Origin: Ligilactobacillus aviarius subsp. aviarius DSM 20655
Lineage (GTDB): Bacteria; Bacillota; Bacilli; Lactobacillales; Lactobacillaceae
Assembly: GCF_001436315.1 (NCBI RefSeq)
Contig: NZ_AYZA01000021.1
Location: 1-56,612 of the forward strand
Direction of reading: 5' to 3'
DNA length: 56,612 bases
The notes beneath the pieces were generated by a model that saw only the letters and a list, made by a program, of their open reading frames with translations, ran no database searches and had not been told where the DNA came from. Positions 40,117 to 48,782 of the stretch are shown here, one piece after another. Each line of letters starts with the position of its first letter. The first letter of the stretch is position 1. Both the position numbers and the translations under genes were made by a program.

Positions 40117-42081
40117 TTATTCATACGGATCTTCTGAAACTTTCTTCTTGATCAAGCCCATAATGATTCCGGCAACAATTGAACCGATTACGGTTGCTAA
40201 GATGTATGCCCACCAGTTAGTTGCTAATGGAGTTACCCATAAACCACCGTGCGGAGCCGGAACACCGATCTTCATCCAGCCGACAATTGCGCCGCCGACT
40301 GCTGAACCAACAATACATGATGGGATAACATGCAATGGATCAGCCGTTGCGAATGGAATTGCCCCTTCAGTAATGAATGAGAATCCAAGAACCCAGTTGG
40401 TTACCCCAGCTTGACGTTCTTGCTTAGTGAACTTGTTCTTGAACAAGACCGTTCCGATTGCAGTTGCAAATGGCGGAACCATTCCCCCAACCATAACGGC
40501 AGCCATTAAAATGGCAGCAGTTGTTGAGTGCGGGTCGTTAGCAAACGCACCTGAAGCAAACACATAAGCAGCCTTGTTGAATGGGCCACCCATATCGATC
40601 GACATCATTCCTGCAAGGATCATTGTCAATAGAACAAGGTTTCCGGTCCCCATGCTGTTCAAGAAGTGCGTAATTACCAAGTTAATGCCTGAGAAGATTG
40701 GGTTGATGATGAAGAACATGATCAAAGCAATCAACAGTAACCCAAGAATTGGGTAAATCAGCATTGGTTTCATTCCTTCAACTGATTTTGGTAATTTGGC
40801 AAATAACTTCTTCAAGCCAACCATGATGTATCCAGCAATGAAGCCGGCTGCAATTCCGCCTAAGAATCCAGCACATGCGCCGGCGTTGGCATGGAAGTTA
40901 GCCTGGTAAACGCCACCAAATGAGCCCTTGTAGACCATTGCCATGAAACCACCGACAAACCCTGGCATCAAGGCTGGTTGATCGCCGATTGCTTCAGCAA
41001 TATATCCGGCAAGAACTGGAACCATGAAGGCAAAGGCCATGTTCCCGGCATTGTTCAAGAACTTGAATGCCAAACTGTGACTTCCGCCCATGTAGTTTTC
41101 AACAACAAATGAAAGGGCCATTAAGATCCCACCGCCGATAACGAACGGTAACATGTGTGAAATCCCGTTCATTAACTGCTTGTAAATGTTAGCCCATACG
41201 CCGCCATTTGATGATTCTTCGGCAGTTTCACCTTCATCACCAGTTGCATGGAAGACCGGAGCTTTTTCATCCAAGATTTCTTGAATCAATGCTTCCGGTT
41301 CTTTAATTCCGGCAGTAACTGGCTTGTTAACTAAGTGCTTGCCATCAAACCGGGCCATCTTAACCTTCTTGTCGGCTGCAATGATAACCCCCTTGGCACG
41401 CTTGATTTCATCAGCGGTTAATTCATGCTTAACCCCTTCTGAACCATTTGTTTCAATCTTGATGTCAACGCCCATCTTCTTGGCCGTTTTCTTCAAGTTT
41501 TCTTCAGCCATGTAAGTGTGGGCAATTCCGTTTGGACATGCTGTTACCCCAACGATGTATGGCTTATCGCTTGAAGCCGGAGCTTGTTTTTCAGCCTCTT
41601 CTTCCGCCTTGTTTTCAGCTTCCTTTTCGGCAACGGCCTTAGCAAAGATGTCTTGAACTTTGTCCGGCGTATCAGCTTTCTTCAAGGCTGCAACAACGTC
41701 CGGATTCATCAAAACTTGGGATAATGCAGCTAAAGCTTGCAAGTGAGTGTTGTCGCCGCCTTCAGGAGCAGCAATCATGAAGAAGAGGTGGGCAGGTTGA
41801 CCATCCATTGAGTCATAGTCGACCCCTTCAACACTGCGCGCAAACATTACGGCTGGTTTATTAACTGCTTTATCGTGAGCGTGCGGAATGGCAATTCCAT
41901 CGCCCATTCCGGTTGAGCCTTCTTCTTCACGCTTTAAAATATCTTTTTTGTAAAGTTCTTCATCATTGATGATTCCCTTTTCGTAGTAGTGATGAACCAT
42001 TTCATCAATGACCCCGGCCTTCGTTGTGGCTTTCAGGTTCATGATCATGATGTCCTTCATCAATAACTTGCGAATATCCAT
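40117..42081 (-). CDS. fruA: Fructose-specific PTS EIIABC
   Basis: 654 residues. EIIA domain 1-~150 with phospho-His67 (AIPHAHDKA); EIIB ~172-270 with phospho-Cys in VGVTACPNGIAHTYMAEENL's first part; EIIC ~300-645 with eight or more membrane segments (MSIDMGGPFNKAAY, PHGGLWV near the end). Takes up fructose as fructose-1-phosphate, the substrate of FruK next door. 19 nt after fruK; stop is followed at once by repeat copy D and a terminator. Confidence 0.95.
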   Translation of the reverse strand: MDIRKLLMKDIMIMNLKATTKAGVIDEMVHHYYEKGIINDEELYKKDILKREEEGSTGMGDGIAIPHAHDKAVNKPAVMFARSVEGVDYDSMDGQPAHLFFMIAAPEGGDNTHLQALAALSQVLMNPDVVAALKKADTPDKVQDIFAKAVAEKEAENKAEEEAEKQAPASSDKPYIVGVTACPNGIAHTYMAEENLKKTAKKMGVDIKIETNGSEGVKHELTADEIKRAKGVIIAADKKVKMARFDGKHLVNKPVTAGIKEPEALIQEILDEKAPVFHATGDEGETAEESSNGGVWANIYKQLMNGISHMLPFVIGGGILMALSFVVENYMGGSHSLAFKFLNNAGNMAFAFMVPVLAGYIAEAIGDQPALMPGFVGGFMAMVYKGSFGGVYQANFHANAGACAGFLGGIAAGFIAGYIMVGLKKLFAKLPKSVEGMKPMLIYPILGLLLIALIMFFIINPIFSGINLVITHFLNSMGTGNLVLLTMILAGMMSIDMGGPFNKAAYVFASGAFANDPHSTTAAILMAAVMVGGMVPPFATAIGTVLFKNKFTKQERQAGVTNWVLGFSFITEGAIPFATADPLHVIPSCIVGSAVGGAIVGWMKIGVPAPHGGLWVTPLATNWWAYILATVIGSIVAGIIMGLIKKKVSEDPYE

Positions 42082-42100
42082 GATGTTTTCCCTCCTTTAA

Positions 42101-43012
42101 TTAGTATTCTGTAATTTTGATTTGTGGCAAAATTTCATCAATTTTGGCACGGGTTGCTAAATCTTCAGAGAATGCAGTGGCTGATCCGCTTGCAAGGCCA
42201 TACCGAAATGCTTCAACCGGATCCTTGGTTTCAGCAAACGTCCCGGTGAAACCAGCAAGCATTGAATCGCCGGCTCCAACAGAATTAATGACCGTTCCCT
42301 TGGGTGCCAATGAGCGGTAAACCTTGTCCTTCGTAACCATTAAGCCGCCATCGCCCGCCATTGAGATCAATACGTGTTGGGCACCCATTTCAAGCAACTT
42401 CTTAGCATATTTAACAATGTCATCCATGCCGTTGAATTTCACGTGAAACATTTCAGCTAATTCATGGTTATTTGGTTTAACGACTAACGGATGTTCCGGC
42501 AACGTCTTTAATAAGCTGTCACCCGTTGTATCAATTACAAATTGAGCGCCCTTCGACCGGATGATTTTGATCAAATCAAAGTAAAAATCATCACCCAATC
42601 CTGGAAGCAAACTTCCGGCAAAAACAACCGTGTCATCCGCTGTTAAATTATCAAACTTTGCCTTGAACTGATCAAGTTCGTCAGCTGATAATTGCGGTCC
42701 CTTACCGTTAATTTCGGTTTCTTCTTGGGCCTTGATCTTAACGTTGATCCGGGTATTGCCCTTAATTGAAGTGAAGTCAGACTTTAAGCCCACCTTCTTT
42801 AACGCGTCTTCAACAAAGTTCCCCGTAAAGCCGCCTAAGAAGCCCCAGGCAACACTTTCGTGACCTAGTTCTTGAAGAATCCGCGAAACATTGATTCCCT
42901 TACCGCCAGGAAGCATGTTGTCATAATCCATCCGGTTGACTTCGCCAAGCGTTAAATTTTGTAACTGAACGATGTAATCAATTGATGGATTGACCGTAAC
43001 TGTGTAAATCAT
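42101..43012 (-). CDS. fruK: 1-phosphofructokinase
   Basis: 303 residues of the PfkB family: MIYTVTVNPSIDYIVQL, GGKGINVSRIL (substrate loop), and the C-terminal signature NSVGAGDSMLAGF with the catalytic Asp. Converts fructose-1-phosphate to fructose-1,6-bisphosphate. Its ATG overlaps the fruR stop by 4 nt (ATGA), giving translational coupling. Confidence 0.95.
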   Translation of the reverse strand: MIYTVTVNPSIDYIVQLQNLTLGEVNRMDYDNMLPGGKGINVSRILQELGHESVAWGFLGGFTGNFVEDALKKVGLKSDFTSIKGNTRINVKIKAQEETEINGKGPQLSADELDQFKAKFDNLTADDTVVFAGSLLPGLGDDFYFDLIKIIRSKGAQFVIDTTGDSLLKTLPEHPLVVKPNNHELAEMFHVKFNGMDDIVKYAKKLLEMGAQHVLISMAGDGGLMVTKDKVYRSLAPKGTVINSVGAGDSMLAGFTGTFAETKDPVEAFRYGLASGSATAFSEDLATRAKIDEILPQIKITEY

Positions 43013-43761
43013 TCTTGAACCTCCTCAACTCTCGTTTGATTCTTAAAAGAATGAAGCAGCTTTGCGGGAAGCTTTTCAACAATGATCGTTGCGGCATTTA
43101 ATGGGGCAACGTTCACAAAGGATACCTTGTTAAATTTCGATGAATCAGCAAGGACAAAAGTTGCCTGCGATTTGGTCAATGCGTATTCCTTGATTGCGGC
43201 TTCATCTGGATCCGGTGTTGTATAACCATCCTGATCAATGCCGTTAATTCCAAGGAATGCTTTATTGAACCGCAATTTGCTTAACTGATTCAGTGCATCG
43301 ACCCCCACAATCGCTTTGGTCGTCTCTTTCAAAAGGCCGCCCACCATGATCGTTTTAATGTGCCGTTCCGCTAAGGCTGAAGCATGCAAGATTCCGTTCG
43401 TTACCACCGTAATTCCTTGATTCTGCGGTAAATAATCGACCATTGCAAGGGTCGTTGTCCCGGCATCAAGGAAAATCACGTCTTCAGGTTTAACATGCTG
43501 CGCTGCTTGTTTACCAATCAGTTCCTTCGCATGCGGATGTTGGGACGCCTTGCCAAACATATCGGGTTCATTTTGCAAGATATAATTGATCTTTGCGCCG
43601 CCGTGGACCCGTTCTAACAATCCCTTTTCTTCAAGCGTTTGTAAGTCACGCCGGACTGATGATTCTGACCCATGGGTTTGGTCGCAAATTTCCTGAACCT
43701 TAACAAATTGATTGGTTTTCAGCATCTCCAAAATCATTTGTTGCCGTTCTTCTGCAAGCAT
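43009..43761 (-). CDS. fruR: DeoR-family repressor of the fructose operon
   Basis: About 250 residues: DeoR HTH (~1-57, MLAEERQQMILEML ... SSVRRDLQTLEEKGLLERVHGG) and a DeoR C-terminal sensor (~75-230; VIFLDAGTTT) that binds a phosphosugar, probably fructose-1-phosphate. Start ATG 43761, seven nt after GGAGGG; the upstream GTG/ATG lie on the ribosome site. Head of fruR-fruK-fruA; tandem direct repeats overlap its promoter, indicating autoregulation. Confidence 0.93.
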   Translation of the reverse strand: MLAEERQQMILEMLKTNQFVKVQEICDQTHGSESSVRRDLQTLEEKGLLERVHGGAKINYILQNEPDMFGKASQHPHAKELIGKQAAQHVKPEDVIFLDAGTTTLAMVDYLPQNQGITVVTNGILHASALAERHIKTIMVGGLLKETTKAIVGVDALNQLSKLRFNKAFLGINGIDQDGYTTPDPDEAAIKEYALTKSQATFVLADSSKFNKVSFVNVAPLNAATIIVEKLPAKLLHSFKNQTRVEEVQE

Positions 43762-43782
43762 TTTCATTCCCTCCACGTCAAT

Positions 43783-43834
43783 AGTTTAGCATTATTAATG
43801 GTCAAATTCAATCACATTCGGTCAAATTCAATCA
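43783..43834 (-). promoter_or_regulatory. fruRKA promoter with tandem FruR operators
   Basis: Two identical 15-bp direct repeats GGTCAAATTCAATCA (43800-43814 and 43820-43834), spaced exactly 20 bp, two helical turns. On the minus strand a TTGAAT (43811-43806), 17 nt, TAAACT (43788-43783) promoter has its -35 inside the proximal repeat. Repressor binding would block polymerase. FruR binding is inferred from position. Confidence 0.8.
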
Positions 43835-43864
43835 TTTTTATTCAAAAGATGAGCAAAAGTGATC

Positions 43865-44043
43865 AAAAAAAGAGACTGAAACATAAGTCACAGCCTCTTT
43901 GCTATCTTCGTATAATCGGGCTCCAAAACAAACGAGCTGAGTGGTGACGCGAAGCTAATTCGAAAACCTCCGAATCTATGCTGACGCGATTCGTTCGCTT
44001 TTCTGCTTTCACCACGCTCGTTTTAAATGTTTTGTCACACCTT
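43865..44043 (-). repeat. Dispersed 3'-UTR repeat, copy B
   Basis: Starts directly at the stop codon of the HAD gene (TAG-AAGGTGTGACAAAAC) and ends at terminator GAGACTGAAAC/GTCACAGCCTC region (43865-43900), T-run on the minus strand. Over most of its length it is nearly the same as copy A, including GCAGAAAAGCGAACGA, CAGCATAGATTCGGAGG and GAATTAGCT. Stems AAACGAG/CTCGTTT, GTGGTG/CACCAC and CGAATC/GATTCG are kept. Confidence 0.88.
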
Positions 44044-44859
44044 CTAACTCAACACATACTTTTCAACCGCTAATCCCAAACCATCATGGTTGTTATCTTC
44101 CGTAATCACTGAAGAAACTTCCTTAACATGCGGGTTTCCATTTCCCATTGCAACGCTGAACGGAATCTGTTCAAGCATTGAAAGGTCGTTGTTTTCGTCC
44201 CCCGCAACCATGATTTCATCTGGTTTGATTCCAAGATGGGCTGCCAGTTCCAACACCGCGTGTCCCTTTGTCGCGTTCACGTTGTTAAATTCCAAGAACC
44301 ACGGTGCACTTCTGACGATTGCATACTTTTGATAAAGCTCTTCCGGAATCTGATCAAGTTGCGCCGCAATCTTTTCCGCCTGGTCGACCCACATAAATTT
44401 CGCGGCATCCATTCCCGTCGGTAAATCTTCAAGCCGCCGGTATCTCAATGGCATGTGAGTATAAAAGGCATCTTCAACCGAATACTTGCTGATGTCTTGA
44501 TTCGTAACGTAAATTTCAGAGTTCAGCGTCACGACTTGACTTTTGATTCCGCAATCATCCGCCATTTTAATGAAATCAATGCATTCTAAATCAGTTAACC
44601 CATTTTCAAATACAACTTCGTGCTTTCCAACATTCATTGCTTGGGCTCCGTTGAACGTGATCGCATAATCATCATTTCCGGTTAATCCTAATTCTTCCAG
44701 GTAATCTTGAATTCCTGAAACCGGCCGGCCGCTGCATAATACAACATAAATTCCACGCTTCCGGGCTTCTTTAAGAGCAGCAACGGTCCGCGGCATGATC
44801 CGCTTATCATCTGTCACCAGTGTTCCGTCAATATCCGTCGCAATCATTTTAATTTTCAT
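44044..44859 (-). CDS. Cof-type HAD-superfamily phosphatase
   Basis: 271 residues, HAD type IIB: nucleophile motif ATDIDGTL (Asp9, Asp11), CSGRP (motif II Ser ~43), a cap domain in the middle, lysine ~197-200 (NATKGHAV), and the acidic motif VAGDENNDLSML (~218-228). These act on sugar phosphates or flavin/pyridoxal phosphates; substrate not predictable. GGGAGG site. TAG stop is contiguous with repeat copy B. Confidence 0.92.
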   Translation of the reverse strand: MKIKMIATDIDGTLVTDDKRIMPRTVAALKEARKRGIYVVLCSGRPVSGIQDYLEELGLTGNDDYAITFNGAQAMNVGKHEVVFENGLTDLECIDFIKMADDCGIKSQVVTLNSEIYVTNQDISKYSVEDAFYTHMPLRYRRLEDLPTGMDAAKFMWVDQAEKIAAQLDQIPEELYQKYAIVRSAPWFLEFNNVNATKGHAVLELAAHLGIKPDEIMVAGDENNDLSMLEQIPFSVAMGNGNPHVKEVSSVITEDNNHDGLGLAVEKYVLS

Positions 44860-44980
44860 CAGAAAGCCTCCCTGCGATTTTTGAAATCGTTTTCTAATTA
44901 ATTTTAGCTTACCATATAATCTTTCACTCTTTAAGATTTTTTTGTAAAATGAAAACAGATATTCTAGAGGAGGGATATTT

Positions 44981-45322
44981 ATGTTTACAATGATTCCTGA
45001 CGATTATCCTGAAGCAATTGCCAAGTTATCTTGGCTTAAAGCTCACGGATATCCAGATGCAACTGAAGAAGGCGTCTTACGCGACACGGTTCTTTCAGGA
45101 ACCCAAGACCTTTTTAACGAAGCCCTTGAAGAATCCTACTGGACTGTTTTGTGGGATGTTCAAGATAAAAAAATGTGGGTGCGCGGTGTTCAAAGCGAAC
45201 GGGTTGGTGAACTCGTTCCCCGGAAAGGATTTGAAACCTTTGAAGATGATTTCAAAGATGATGCATATCAATTCTGGGAAAACCTTGGAACCCAAGTCCG
45301 CAGCATCGTCGGCAGCGAATAA
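44981..45322 (+). CDS. Hypothetical protein (113 aa), acidic
   Basis: Not recognised; no domain or signal seen. It is acidic and Trp-rich (ESYWTVLWDVQDKKMWVRGVQ), probably a small cytosolic fold conserved in lactobacilli. GAGGAGGG ribosome site. 15 nt upstream of a small membrane protein, likely one operon. Confidence 0.7.
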   Translation: MFTMIPDDYPEAIAKLSWLKAHGYPDATEEGVLRDTVLSGTQDLFNEALEESYWTVLWDVQDKKMWVRGVQSERVGELVPRKGFETFEDDFKDDAYQFWENLGTQVRSIVGSE

Positions 45323-45337
45323 AAAGCAGGTGCAATA

Positions 45338-45577
45338 ATGAAACATCTTAAACGTAATTTAATCCTGGTTTTCATTGCTGATACCCTGTTATTGATTGCT
45401 TGCCTCGCATTTACGGTTCAAAAATTCATTCACCATCCGCAAATGTCGCTGGAACTGATCATTTTACTGATCTTTGATTTTATCGTGTTAAGTACGTTCT
45501 GCTCGTTGTTAACGATTGCTGTTCAGTACATTATTCGCAAAATCAAAGCACGGAAAAAGCAAAAAGAAGAACAATAG
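45338..45577 (+). CDS. Small two-TM membrane protein
   Basis: 79 residues, two hydrophobic helices (~8-27, ~38-65) and a basic tail (RKIKARKKQKEEQ), so N- and C-termini probably cytoplasmic. Unknown function. Follows the 113-aa gene; terminated at once after the stop. Confidence 0.7.
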   Translation: MKHLKRNLILVFIADTLLLIACLAFTVQKFIHHPQMSLELIILLIFDFIVLSTFCSLLTIAVQYIIRKIKARKKQKEEQ

Positions 45578-45578
45578 A

Positions 45579-45615
45579 AAAAAACGGTTATGGTTTGAAA
45601 GCCATAACCGTTTTT
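45579..45615. terminator. Bidirectional terminator
   Basis: AAAAACGGTTATGG / CCATAACCGTTTTT (about 45580-45593 / 45602-45615), between convergent genes. Confidence 0.92.
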
Positions 45616-45629
45616 CTTTCATCTATTTT

Positions 45630-47132
45630 CTAATTTTTCTTTTCCCTTTTCCGGCTTGAAACTTCATAGAAGATCAACGCAACGGCCCCGAAGAAGATCG
45701 GTCCGATTGCAGTCCAGAACGCTGTACTGTACTGATGAACAAGAATTGGTTGGATAATCGTAAATAAAATTCCACCCGAAAGAACGATCAAGCACAATGC
45801 AACGATCAGGTTTGTCCAGAATTTATTCTTGAAGAATTCAAATGGACGGTCAATGTCCTTCAACTTCTTAAAGAATGGGAAGGCCCCAACTAAGAACAAG
45901 TATGGGAACGTTGTTGAGACGTTTGACATATTTGTCAAAATCGTAAAGAATTTGCTTGCAGCTGAACCCCCAAATGAAATAAAGAAGATAAAGACGCAAA
46001 CAACGATTGCTTGGATCCACATTGCAAATGCCGGCATTCCAGCCTTGTTCAACTTCGTAACCTTTTCAGGCCATAAGTCTGGGTCTGAACCCATAATGAA
46101 TGACTTGATCGGTGAGTAAGTCATAATGAAAAAGCTTCCGATAACGGCAAGTAAAATGCTGAAACCAGTAAACCGGGTCATTAAACTTCCAAATAGCAAT
46201 GCAGTGTGATGTGAAACGCCGATTGCATTTCCGAATGCAATCCCTAAGTTCCCCATCAAAACATATGTAACATTTCCAAGGGTTACTTGACCGCCACCAA
46301 AGACGTGCCGCCAGTTTGTACTAAAGCCCCACATGAAGATCGTTAAGGCGTAACCAACTGCAATGATCGCCGTTGCAAACAAAATTCCGCGTGGGAATGT
46401 CTTTTCCGGTTCATCCAAGCTATCCATGATTCCGCCCATGGTTTCCATTCCGCCGTATGCGAAGATTGCATAAACGATGAATGAAATCATCGCGATTGGC
46501 GTTGTAAATTGGGCGTTTGGTGAGTGAATGAATGAACTCATTCCGCTAACCGGTTGTGCTAAGTGGCCGTGGTTGAAGACCAAAATTAAAATACTAATGA
46601 TCAAAAACAGACCGTTAACAGCAAGGTTAAAGGCGCCGCCGACCGTTGAGACCTTGGCGATCGCATCCATTCCGCGGGATGAGAAGAACGTTACGATCAA
46701 GACCCCAACAATTCCGATTACCCCTAAAGTTTCAACTGAAGATAATCCGAATAAGTGCCATGATGAAGTTGTATCTTTCCCGAAGATCACTGATGACAAT
46801 GGGATACAGAAACTTGAAGCCGTTTGAACAAGCCAAACGATCCAGGCTGCCAACCAAATGAAAGTCCCAACAAAGGCCCATTTTTCACCAATCGACCCTT
46901 CAAGCCATGAATAAATTCCACCTTTTGCTTCTTTAAAAGATGATCCGTATTCGGCTAACATCAAACTGACCGGTAAGAAGAAGACCAGAGCAGCTAAAAT
47001 GTACCAAATAATACTTGCGTACCCCATCTGCATAAATGCCCGGGGCGTGTTGGCAAACCCGTAGATTGATGAAATAATCATCATTACCAGGGTCGCCAAA
47101 CCGATTTTTTTCGTTTTCGATGATGATTCCAC
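45630..47132 (-). CDS. YjeM-like APC-family amino acid permease
   Basis: 500 residues, twelve or more membrane segments. It follows Escherichia coli YjeM closely by recollection: IYGFANTPRAF near the start, EAKGGIYSWLEGSIG, AIFAYGGMETMGGIMD, GDLDRPF-like KDIDRPFEFFK, with the same length. It belongs to the glutamate/GABA antiporter branch of the APC superfamily; substrate is not known. GTG start at 47132 after GAAGGG. Monocistronic. Confidence 0.88.
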   Translation of the reverse strand: MESSSKTKKIGLATLVMMIISSIYGFANTPRAFMQMGYASIIWYILAALVFFLPVSLMLAEYGSSFKEAKGGIYSWLEGSIGEKWAFVGTFIWLAAWIVWLVQTASSFCIPLSSVIFGKDTTSSWHLFGLSSVETLGVIGIVGVLIVTFFSSRGMDAIAKVSTVGGAFNLAVNGLFLIISILILVFNHGHLAQPVSGMSSFIHSPNAQFTTPIAMISFIVYAIFAYGGMETMGGIMDSLDEPEKTFPRGILFATAIIAVGYALTIFMWGFSTNWRHVFGGGQVTLGNVTYVLMGNLGIAFGNAIGVSHHTALLFGSLMTRFTGFSILLAVIGSFFIMTYSPIKSFIMGSDPDLWPEKVTKLNKAGMPAFAMWIQAIVVCVFIFFISFGGSAASKFFTILTNMSNVSTTFPYLFLVGAFPFFKKLKDIDRPFEFFKNKFWTNLIVALCLIVLSGGILFTIIQPILVHQYSTAFWTAIGPIFFGAVALIFYEVSSRKREKKN

Positions 47133-47228
47133 GAATTAAAATTCCCTTCAAATTAAAATATACAGGTAAAATTATAGCACTCTAAGAAAAGATGACAAAA
47201 TTCATTGACAATTTTAATTTTTATTGAT

Positions 47229-47264
47229 AAAAAAGCGAGGCTGGAGCTTATGATCCAGTCTCGC
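47229..47264 (-). terminator. Terminator of the usp gene
   Basis: GCGAGGCTGGA (47235-47245) / TCCAGTCTCGC (47254-47264), one G-U pair, T-run on the minus strand. Confidence 0.88.
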
Positions 47265-47288
47265 TCAAATGCTTATTACTTTTTAATG

Positions 47289-47795
47289 TTATTCGTCTTC
47301 AATATCTTCCATATCTGCTTGGATTTCTTTAGCCGTTGATTCCGGTGTCCGCGCAATCATGACATCGCACTTCGCGGTCCGCATTACGTATGATGCAACG
47401 GAACCAACAATGATCCGCTTAAAGAAGTTCTTCCCGGTTTCCCCAACGATGATCAAATCGTTCTTATATTCCGGTTGAAAATCTTCAACAATAACGGTTT
47501 TCGGATTTCCGAACCGCAAGTGAACGGAAACTTTGTCCTTTGGCAACCCTTCTTCGATCAGGTGCTCTTTCAAATCATTGATGTATTGTTCACATTCTTG
47601 TTCTTCTTTATAGATGCGTTCGCCATCAAGGGTGATTCCTGCATTACCGTATTCTAACGAATTCATGTCAAGCACCCATAAAACATCAAGGTGAGCATCA
47701 TTCCGCTTAGCAATGTTTAACGCATCCATCAATGCAATTTCTGATCCCTTTGAGCCGTCGATTCCAACTAAAATATTTTTGTAGCCTAATGCCAT
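47289..47795 (-). CDS. Universal stress protein, UspA family
   Basis: About 168 residues, ATP-binding type: NILVGIDGSKGSEIAL (N-terminal strand and Asp), and near the end the G-2x-G-9x-G(S/T) motif as VGETGKNFFKRIIVGSVAS. Start ATG at 47795 (MALGYKN), nine nt after GGAG; a longer reading frame exists upstream without support. Acidic C-terminus. Monocistronic. Confidence 0.9.
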   Translation of the reverse strand: MALGYKNILVGIDGSKGSEIALMDALNIAKRNDAHLDVLWVLDMNSLEYGNAGITLDGERIYKEEQECEQYINDLKEHLIEEGLPKDKVSVHLRFGNPKTVIVEDFQPEYKNDLIIVGETGKNFFKRIIVGSVASYVMRTAKCDVMIARTPESTAKEIQADMEDIEDE

Positions 47796-47883
47796 GACCA
47801 ACACTCCCATCCACTTATCTATTTTTATGATAACTTTATCATATTGAGTTTTCAAGTAAAGGTTTTCATTTATTTAAATATGG

Positions 47884-48038
47884 TAAAAGAGGTTGAGTAA
47901 ATGCTCAACCTCTTTATCATAATCGGGTTCCAAAACAAACGAACTACGTGGAAGGGCGCAAACCTCCGAATCTATGCTGCGCGATTCGTTCGCTTTTCTG
48001 CTTCCACCACGCTCGTTTTCGATGTTTTGTCACACCTT
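47884..48038 (-). repeat. Dispersed 3'-UTR repeat, copy C
   Basis: Starts right at the stop codon of the deoxynucleoside kinase (TAG-AAGGTGTGACAAAAC), has the conserved core GCAGAAAAGCGAACGAATCGCG and CAGCATAGATTCGGAGG, then CCCTTCCACG instead of the CACCAC arm, which still pairs with CGTGG-TGGAAG on the left: a compensatory change. Ends ...GTTTTGGAACCCGATTAT and terminator AGAGGTTGAG/CTCAACCTCT (about 47888-47913). Confidence 0.88.
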
Positions 48039-48782
48039 CTATTCTTCATCCAGCAAAATCTTATGCTTTTCTTTCAATTCAGCAGCCTTTTCTGCCGTTA
48101 AATTGCCAAGTTCAACTAACTTGTCTTCGATCATTTCTAAGACTTCGACCCGGTCTTCCATGTTCGTAACAAAGTCATACTTGTCACCGTCGATCACTAA
48201 CATTGGTGATGCATCATATTCATCACGCCAAATATCGTATTGCTTAAGCAACCGGTGATAGTAGTCAACCAATGACGGATCGTTTTCAACCAATTCATAT
48301 TCCCGGCCGCGCTTTTCGATTCGTTTGAGCATCGTATCATATGAAACCTTGATCGTAATCATCAAGTCCGGTGATTTTTTGTGCGAAGCAAATGGAAGTT
48401 CTTCCATCATGTTTGCAAGCAAGCTCTTATAAATATCGTATTCAACTTCCGTCGCATTGCCCATTTCGGTGTTCATCCGCATGAAGATTTCGTCTTCGTA
48501 AATTGAACGGTCAAGAATATTGTTATCTTCTTGCATTGCTTGCTTGATCATTGCAAACCGCCGATTTAAGAAGAATGTTTGCAACAAATATGCATATGGG
48601 TTAGTTGCTTCTTCATCGCCGGCTGCCCGTTTCTTAGCGGCAATTTCGTTTCCCTTATAAAAAAGCGGTAAGACCGGATTGTCCTTTACCGGTTCATAAA
48701 ATGCCTTAGTCTCTAATTCATCTGATAAAATTTCCGTTAAACTTGATTTACCAGACCCAATAATTCCTGAAAGTGTAATCAA
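48039..48782 (-). CDS. Deoxynucleoside kinase (dAK/dGK type)
   Basis: About 247 residues. P-loop SGIIGSGKSS near the N-terminus, the DRSIYED motif (DRS; ~92-98) for substrate and catalysis, and the LID RIEKRGREYE. Lactobacilli use such enzymes for deoxynucleoside salvage (dCK/dAK/dGK). Start: TTG at 48782 fits the family's MIxLSG beginning, with AAAGGATG about 12 nt upstream; an ATT two codons earlier is possible. The stop codon touches repeat copy C. Confidence 0.9.
   Translation of the reverse strand: MITLSGIIGSGKSSLTEILSDELETKAFYEPVKDNPVLPLFYKGNEIAAKKRAAGDEEATNPYAYLLQTFFLNRRFAMIKQAMQEDNNILDRSIYEDEIFMRMNTEMGNATEVEYDIYKSLLANMMEELPFASHKKSPDLMITIKVSYDTMLKRIEKRGREYELVENDPSLVDYYHRLLKQYDIWRDEYDASPMLVIDGDKYDFVTNMEDRVEVLEMIEDKLVELGNLTAEKAAELKEKHKILLDEE

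Noticed and set aside
47796-47883. A structured leader RNA (Lacto-usp type) before the universal stress gene
   Set aside because: The upstream region is only ~90 bp to the next terminator and shows no stable stem.
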